From Fasciola hepatica (Eukaryota > Platyhelminthes > Trematoda > Plagiorchiida > Fasciolidae): a stretch of DNA of 64,000 nucleotides. Under the pieces are notes generated by a model. The model saw only the letters and a program-made list of their open reading frames with translations. It made no database searches and was not told where the DNA came from. The stretch's first letter is position 1, and each line of letters opens with the position of its first letter. A program made the translations under genes and the position numbers. The DNA lies in contig CANUEZ040000062.1 in assembly GCA_948099385.1 (NCBI GenBank), positions 1,860,001 through 1,924,000 on the forward strand, read 5' to 3'. This document shows positions 57,642-64,000 of this stretch, in pieces.

Positions 57642-58627
57642 GCACCCTTGTATAGCCTATTTGTAAGCGATTCTCGCCGTAAAAACTCTCCAAATGAATC
57701 CCTTTGAACCATTGTTATGACTCTGAACTTGGCCCTCTCCATGTCTTCTGCGGACAGGCTGCCCACGTTCAACATCTCCTTGCTCCTTGGGAACACAACT
57801 TGAATATAGGAAGTAAACCGGATGAGCCAAGCAACAGCCTTTAGGAGCTTGGACCAATCAGAATATCGAGAAAACATGAGGGCGATGCCAGTGTGCAGGT
57901 TGGCCGTATTCACCCAAGCCGGCCCTTTCTTAGTCTTTGCACCATCCGGTGGGACCAACAGTTCAACTCCTGGTGGATTATAATCGTTCAAAGGCCGGGA
58001 TCCTCTCAACGAAATCCTTAGTTCCTCCTCGGTTGAAATTCCTCTTGGGGCTAGATCGGCAATATTATATTCTGATCGCACCTGCCGCCATTGGGAAACG
58101 TTAGTATACTGATGAATAATTGCCAATCGGTTAGCAACGAAGGTACTATAACGCGTACCAGTGTTCTCTATGTGGTACCTGACGATCATCGAGTCTGTCC
58201 AAAAATACTCTCCGTCAAAACAATCTGGCAAGCTTCGTTTTAACATCTCACTCAATCGAACACCTAAGACGGCTGCAGCCAACTCAAGCCTCGGGATAGT
58301 AACGGTTTTGATAGGTGCTACTCGCGATTTACTACATAGAAGCACATAGTATGGGGCTCTGTCCACGGGAATTCGCCTCGCGTATGCCACTGCACCGCAT
58401 CAGGTTTCTGAGGCATCACAGAATATATGCGACTCAGTGCATCCTATTCCTTTTCGGGTCTCTTTAATTATGCTCCTCGGTGCTGTTATTTCACCGAAGT
58501 GGTTCATAAATGATACCCAATTATTCCACAACACCGTATCTGCTGGACTGACTGGACTATCCCAACCTAATTTCGACCTGCATGACCTCTGAAACAACTG
58601 CTTAGCCGGAACGCATAACGGAGCCAC
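57629..58627 (-). pseudogene. BEL/Pao RNase H / A17 region (BEL2)
   Basis: ESHIFCDASET, a TGA at about 58399-58401, then AVAYARRIPVD, VTIPRLELAAAVLGVRLSEM, YFWTDSMIVRYHIEN, FVANRLAIIHQ and VRSEYNIADLAPRG. The Asp and Glu residues of the RNase H fold (CDAS, RLEL, WTDS) are present. Only one nonsense codon interrupts the frame. Confidence 0.8.
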
Positions 58628-59470
58628 TAGCCCAAGTGGAACTGACGTTCGACAGTAAGCCTCTCCCTGTCAGAGGCCTACCAGGCAACAGGAACTGAAA
58701 AGCAAATTCGTCCGTGACCGTATCCCACTGAAAGCCCAGTGCTCTCTGACCGGTGTCGTTCTGCTGAGGTAGCCGAACGGAACTGGCATTTAAATCAGGG
58801 TCGGGAGATAAGGCCATAAACATCCATGAGTTGGATACCCATTTCCTCAGCTTGAAACCAGAGTGTATCAATAAAGCTGTTATCCCTGTCGCAAAAGCAG
58901 CAGCCTCAGCGCTAGTTTTAAAGGATGCAAGGCAGTCATCGACATAAAAACTGCGTTCTACTGCCTTCAAGACCGATGGTTCATAACCTACCCCAAAATC
59001 CCTCGCAGCTCTGCATAGAGCAAACATGGTGAGGAACGGTGAGGAAGTTGCCCCAAAGGGATGGGCCGTCATCTGATATTCTTCCGGCACCAGTGATAGA
59101 TCTCCTTGAGGCCGCCATAGGAACGGCAAGGCACTCCTGTCACCTTTGGACACCATTACTTGCATGAACATTTCTTCTATGTCCGCTGAAACGGCCACCT
59201 TTTCCCTGCGGAATCGCAAAAGTATGCCCACAAGATCAGCCGTAGTATCAGGGCCTTGATAAAGCATGTCATTTAGCGACCGCCCCTTATGTTTGGCCGC
59301 GCAATCCAGGACAATAAGCAACTTCTCAGGCTTCTTTGGGTTTAAGACAGCGCGGTGCGGTAAGTACCACCGAGGTCTGTAGTCACAGCTCATTTGATGC
59401 AGCGGTACCCTGATCGCGTATCACTTGGCTATGGTTTGATCTATCGCTTTGGTATATCTGATCCACAGGT
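58602..59470 (-). pseudogene. BEL/Pao reverse transcriptase (BEL2)
   Basis: VPLHQMSCDYRPRWYLPHRAVLNPKKPEK, LIVLDCAAKHKGRSLND, VSADIEEMFMQVMV (catalytic Asp), YQMTAHPFGATSSPFLTMFAL, FYVDDCLASF (YVDD about 58940), GFQWDTVTDEFAFQF. A stop near 59430 and frameshifts at each end separate it from protease and RNase H. Confidence 0.85.
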
Positions 59471-60290
59471 TTTTGTCCTTTGTCAGGCGACGTTCCAAAC
59501 TGCGCAACCTCGTTTGCGCAGACTCGAGGTTCCCGAGCCCTGTCAGCTACATCCCTCCTCCATGGCACAGGAACCATGAGGTGTCCCTGTATACGCCGCG
59601 TCTCAGACTCGACGTATTTTATGACTTGCGCGTCCTCTACGGAGACACTCTTGTCCAGTAGCTGCACATCCCCAAACTCCGCATCATACATCCTTTGTAT
59701 TTCTTCTATGGGTGATGATTCGCTTTGAGTCACCCAGTTCACCGATAAGGACTGATGTCTTTTGAAAGTAGTCGGACCAAATACCACCCAGCCTAACAGT
59801 GTGCGGACTGCATAGGGATGTTTGCGACCTCCTAGTCTCTGGTCTAAAACCCAATGAGCCTCGGGTACGTCACTTCCGATAAGCAATAGTACTTCCTCAT
59901 TTACGGTTTCTATAGGTAGGTCCTCCAAAAGAGGCCACTTCCTATACTCATCATCGGAACTGGGCTTGGGCACTGGCAGTGACTCAACAACAACAGCTTT
60001 CTCTATGCTGACTGAATCGGTGCCATTCAAGGCGATCAATTCGAACGCGCCACTGACTGCATTAGCTGTTTTGGATCCCCCCAGAGTCTTAAATGTCAAC
60101 TGGTTGTCTCGAAAACTTAAACCCAGACGTTGTATGCCCTCGGCCCGAATGAGAGTAGTGTAGGATCCATTGTCGAGGAAAGCATACCCGACAACCTCAT
60201 TTTCTCCGGCCTTAATTCTCACCGGCAGTAGTCCAAGGTGTATGCCATTATGCTGCATCTTGGTTACTTCGCAGTGATTTTCGCTCACTG
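59471..60290 (-). pseudogene. BEL/Pao protease (DUF1758) (BEL2)
   Basis: LLPVRIKAGENEVVGYAFLDNGSYTTLI with the catalytic Asp present as DNG (about 60165), then GGSKTANAVSGAFELIALNGT, LIGSDVPEAHWVLDQRLGGRKHPYAV and GWVVFGPTTF. Same open frame as gag, suggesting a gag-pro fusion protein. Confidence 0.8.
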
Positions 60291-61704
60291 CCTTGGGTGG
60301 TACAGGGCGCTTTGGCATAGCCCTATGGAGTAGTTGATGATGCCTACCGCAACAGCCTTCAATAGTGCAGGCGGTTTTTGACCTGTGGTCACCCGCTCTA
60401 TGGCTTCTTTTCAGATAAATGAAGCACAACCCTTTTTTACGGGCTTCTGCCCATCTTGCAGGTACGTCTAACGCCAAAACTTTTTGGCACAGCGTTATCG
60501 AGTGGTTCCCATCACATGTTGGGCAGGTCCGAGGTAGCTCTTTATCCTGCTGCATTGTGCTTATGGACCAACTAGATCCAGAATGACACTGACCTGGGTT
60601 GCGATTGGCTCGATTCACCCGGCCGGTGGTCTTAGTTCGGCTTGCTAGTTGTCCGAAGCGACCACGGGCGATCCTGGCCGTGGTAGACACGAATTTCGTT
60701 AGCTCACCAAATGTCGGTTTCCGACCGTTTTGCGTTAACCGATCGAATCTCTCAGCCCATTTATTCTGTAGGGAGTATGGAAGACCACTAACTACACGTT
60801 CCAGGGTGGCCAGCGATTTGACATCGGACGTACAACTTATCAGTTTGAGAGCGATAATGCAGCTCTCCATTCTAACGGCTAGCGTCGACAGTGCTTCTTA
60901 GTTCAAGCTGCTGGTGTTCAGTCCTTTCATTAGGCCCTCTAGGAGTGATGGCACTTCCTCGTGCGGGCTGCCAAATAATTCCTTTGGTATCCCACAAGCT
61001 TTACGATATCCTTCGCTGGGAGGCAGCATCACACATTCCTCAATTGCTTCCAGTGCCTTACCCTTACAGTAATGAAGCAAATAAATCAAGAGTTGGCCGT
61101 CATCCATGATCTTCGAGGTGACGTACACATGAAACTGTCGAATGAACTTCCAGTACATTGCTGGCCGACGGTCGAACGAAAACAATTCTACTTTCGATAA
61201 GTCTATCCCACCCAGAAAGTGGGAAGCCGCACTCCATAACTTATGATTAGGATCCTGCCTACCGGCTTTTCCGTCTCCCTGAACAGCAGTATCTATGATT
61301 TCGTCACAAATCGACCTCGGGTGCACCTGAAATTACTCACACACTCTTTTATCACAGTCGTTTGAGCCCGAGAATCGCACAGAAGCACTTCTTTCTAACC
61401 CCTCTAAGAGTTTGGCGATCTCCAGCTCTTGCTTAACCCTTAGAAACTCTTTATTTTGGCTTTCTTTAAAAGCCTTCAAGTCCTGTGCTAGTTTCTCTTT
61501 CAGGTGGCGTTCCTTAAGTTCGACAAGAAACAAATTCGACTTGGAGCAACGACTACGCCGACCAGGGCCTGTAACCCCGAGGCCATGAACAGAAAAACGA
61601 TCAGGAGGGACTTGCCGGGTTCCAGCGATGACTTGATCCGATCCGACCCCATTTTCAGATCGGTTGAGTCCAGTTGTCACCTTATTGCTCCTTGTTGCTC
61701 GCAT
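60291..61704 (-). pseudogene. BEL/Pao gag with zinc knuckles (BEL2)
   Basis: Coiled N-terminus (ELKERHLKEKLAQDLKAFKE), DUF1759 core (DLSKVELFSFDRRPAMYWKFIRQF, LLHYCKGKALEAIEE, PSLLEGLMKGLN), then ALKLISCTSDVKSL...FGELTKFV. Cys/His clusters CPTCDGNHSITLC and CTIEGCCGRHHQLLH (about 60340-60375) follow. TAA codons at 61333-61335 and 60898-60900 interrupt one otherwise continuous frame. Confidence 0.85.
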
Positions 61705-61711
61705 CGTTCCA
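61695..61711 (-). promoter_or_regulatory. Candidate primer-binding site (BEL2)
   Basis: Minus strand TGGAACGATGCGAGC begins exactly 18 nt after the 5' LTR end. Confidence 0.55.
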
Positions 61712-61729
61712 GAGACAGTGTCAACGCAC

Positions 61730-62444
61730 TGTAACGACCAAAACGCTCAAGTCCTGGTCCGGGTGAAGTCTGCCCAACGATTCAGTTATTGATTCACCGA
61801 CTAATAAGCTTCACTCGTTCTGGATAGCACCTTGGAGCCTCAAAGCAACGCGTAGCCCAAATCGATGCAGAACCTAAATCAAGAACACGATTGCTCCGCA
61901 AATTCTACGGTACTACTAGCGAGTGAAAATATAAGTACAAACACGATCATACCTTTGACAGTGAGCCTCAGTCACCATCCAGCCAAAAAGGAAGTCAAAA
62001 ATAGGACAAAATCCCGTAAAAAGGGGAACAGTTGGCCAAAAAGAGTAAATAATAAATGCCTGTCCTGAAGTCCAAACAGATAGAACAAGTTCTCCACGCT
62101 TATTTAGGCCCAAAGAACAATTTCCTGAGCGTGGCAGCCAAAAGTCAGCGTAGACGAGCTGAACGTCTACGGTCAGTCGATGTGAGCCAGGAAGTGAAAC
62201 CGAGGAGTAATAAAACGAAACTGTGTTGAATCGGTGCATCTCACTACCGTACCAACTGTCCTCAAAGCAATCTCAGTAAGGAAGCACAACCATAAAAAGA
62301 AAAAGTAAGTGCACCAAGCGTAGAATAATTGTCGACCACAAAACAGTGTCCGCATGAATTAGGTTAGAGAAGGCGATCCAAAATTGGTAATAGAGTATAG
62401 GAATGTGAGTGGAAGAGGAATTTTTAATCAACATGGACAATACA
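61730..62444 (-). mobile_element. BEL2 5' LTR, full length
   Basis: 715 bp, TGTAACGACC... to ...GACAATACA. The last 250 bp match the left LTR almost exactly. Not similar to the 376-bp LTR family except for the terminal TGTAACGACC. Confidence 0.9.
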
Positions 62445-62449
62445 CACAG

Positions 62450-63984
62450 ACCGCTAAGCGACCCCTCCCTCGCTCAATTAAGAGCATCCCAGACGAACAC
62501 CCACGCCTTTTTGCTAGATGTAAGGCCACAGGTCTTGCGCGCGATGCAGAAAAATTCAGGATTATACACAACGTATGCAAAGACAAGATTAGGTCCTATC
62601 AGAATGCAGTCCAACGATCTGTACTTCATCGAACACGGACCAGTAAGTCATTTTCCCTTCAGTACATGCGCCGTCCAAGAGGCACAGCTCCGAAGCCGCT
62701 AGCTCTCAAAGATAGTGTCGGATCTCCACTCACTTCCTCTGGCCAAGTAGCCGAGGCCTTCAGCTCCTACTTCCGTACAATTTTTAGCTTCTGCCTCGGG
62801 TGTCTCCGAAATAAACCGTAATTATTATATCATCCCACCCTAGCATGCACCCGATATCTTTGGCCACTACTCTTAACGGCGTTACTATTCCCGTCGGTGC
62901 AGTGGCATAAGACTTCCGGCGGCTCAACCTATGTTGCTCCATGGGTCCTGACCTAATCCACCCCGGTATTCTCAAAGAAGCCGCGGACACGTTAGCTGCT
63001 CCTAATGCCTCGCTCTTTCAGCTGTGTGTTGACGATGGAGTTTTCCCCAGCAGCTGGAATAAAGCAGTTATCACACCTATCCATAAAAGGGGCAGTAGAC
63101 ATCTTGCTTCTAGTTACAGACCCATAAGTCTCACTAGCATCACCAGCAACATTTTCGAGAAGATTCTTAAGAGTGAGGTTTTTTCCCATCTGCATGGAAA
63201 TAGGATCCTCTCCTTGACCCAACATGGGTTTCTTCCCGGCAGATCGCGCCTTATCCATATGCTTGCTGTCACGGATATTCTGAAGAAAGGGCACGATGAT
63301 GACCAGTTCTCACAAGCTGTATTCGTCGATTTTGCTTAGGTATTCCACAAGGTCCCCTATGCCCCCCTTCTTTATAAGCTGCAGACATACGGGATCACGT
63401 GCTCCATGTTGGCCATCCTACGCAGCTTCCTTGCTGACCGCACCTTCGTGGTTAAAGTGGGAATGGTTTGCCTCAACCCTCATCAGTAACAACTGGGGTC
63501 CCCGAAAGGGTCGGTCTTAGGTCCTCTTCTTTTCTTGATCTACATAAACAACCTCTCTACAGCCCTTCCTGCGAACACTGCCATGTACGCAGACGATGTA
63601 ACCCTCTGGAGTTCAAGCGTTGAAGACCTGCAAATTGCAGTTGATGAGACAAAAAGCTGGTCCGAGGATCGGAACCTCCCTTAAATGACGCCGAATGCGT
63701 GAGCATGTCTTTCGGCAGACAGGCTGGTCACACGTTTTCCATTAACGAGACAACCACACTGCCTAGGGTTGACCGACACAAGGTGCTTGATTTCTGGCTA
63801 GACTGTAACTCGTCCTTCTCTCACCATCACCAACTTCCGGGCAAGTCTGCCTCTCGAGTCCTAAATATGATTCGAAGGTCCTTCCCGCGCCTCTCTAAGG
63901 CTGATTTCCCCACAATTTTCGGCACGTATATCCGACCTCTTCTGGAGTACGGTAGTCAGATAGTGCACCCTGGTCTTGTCCGAG
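62450..63984 (+). pseudogene. LINE-K linker and reverse transcriptase
   Basis: RDAEKFRIIHNVCKDKIRSY, VAEAFSSYFRTIF, a tiny CR1 tail insertion (62791-62828), then MGPDLIHPGILKEAA, WNKAVITPIHKRGS, SYRPISLTSITSNIFEKIL, LTQHGFLPGRS, VFVDFA and a stop. In other frames: KGSVLGPLLFLIYIN, MYADDVTLWSS (63583, both Asp) and YIRPLLEYGSQIVHPG. Jockey-superfamily-like RT. It is cut by BEL2 on the left and by another LTR at 63985. Confidence 0.75.
62791..62828 (+). mobile_element. Minimal CR1-like 3' tail insertion
   Basis: About 38 bp consisting only of GCCTCGGGTGTCTCCGAA, AATAAACC and an ATT-like tail: the terminal stem-loop of the el2 subfamily and nothing else. LINE-K frames flank it on both sides. 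Confidence 0.65.
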
Positions 63985-64000
63985 TGTAACGACCGGTCGT
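63985..64000 (+). mobile_element. Start of another BEL LTR
   Basis: TGTAACGACCGGTCGT equals the start of the 376-bp LTR family in plus (coding) orientation and interrupts LINE-K RT. It runs out of the window. Confidence 0.65.

Larger units (their letters stand above)
55937..62444 (-). mobile_element. BEL/Pao retrotransposon BEL2, nearly complete
   Basis: 6.5 kb with both LTRs and a perfect 5-bp target duplication cacag (55932-55936 and 62445-62449). Minus-strand order: gag, zinc knuckle, protease, RT, RNase H/A17, integrase, DUF5641. It is inactivated by at least four stops and several frameshifts. The LTRs are unequal: the left (3') one lacks 443 bp. Confidence 0.9.

Noticed and set aside
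1..64000. CRISPR arrays, operons, ribosome-binding sites or bacterial terminators
   Set aside because: No regularly spaced repeats, and the gene content is eukaryotic mobile elements.

Overview
This window looks like repeat-rich nuclear DNA from an animal. Everything I can identify is transposable-element sequence, and I see no host gene, rRNA or functional tRNA gene. The mixture is CR1-like non-LTR retrotransposons (with ORF1, endonuclease and reverse transcriptase), BEL/Pao LTR retrotransposons (DUF1759 gag, DUF1758 protease, RT with YVDD, RNase H/A17, integrase, DUF5641), two Jockey-superfamily-like LINEs and a tRNA-like SINE. This fits a flatworm, possibly a cestode, but the host is inferred from element style only. 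Nearly every coding part carries stops or frameshifts. The element names used here (CR1-X, el1-el5, BEL1-BEL4, LINE-J, LINE-K) are mine.

Layout. 1-3.3 kb: a minus-strand CR1-like element (CR1-X) holding a solo BEL LTR, then a SINE. 3.4-5.5 kb: a short orphan repeat and a minus CR1 5' fragment. 5.55-7.07 kb: BEL gag-protease (BEL4), cut by a nearly complete plus CR1 (el1, to 14.76 kb). 15.9-23.3 kb: a second long plus CR1 (el2). 23.3-25.3 kb: BEL scraps and a head-to-head SINE pair. 25.0-27.1 kb: an inverted near-copy of the CR1-X/LTR junction, continuing into BEL gag (BEL3), which is cut by el3. 27.1-35.0 kb: CR1 pieces joined head-to-tail at (ATT)n tails.

35.0-55.5 kb is a nested stack. A plus LINE (LINE-J) is split by minus BEL1 (36.3-52.7 kb). 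BEL1 gag is split by plus CR1 el5 (45.6-51.4 kb). BEL1's integrase region is replaced by a second BEL LTR with a near-copy of the CR1-X flank, and that flank carries another CR1 insertion. 55.5-64 kb: a second LINE (LINE-K) is split by a nearly complete BEL (BEL2, 55937-62444) with a perfect 5-bp target duplication, and is entered by another BEL LTR at the last 16 bases.

The most interesting signals are RNA-level features of the CR1-like elements: a conserved bulged hairpin in seven 3'UTRs, and a terminal stem-loop before (ATT)n with compensatory changes, including one insertion of only about 38 nt that is just this terminus. For the BEL elements they are a primer-binding site exactly 18 nt after the LTR in three copies, a shared polypurine tract, and a solo LTR whose diagnostic bases match the two LTRs expected to have recombined. 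All comparisons were made by eye.
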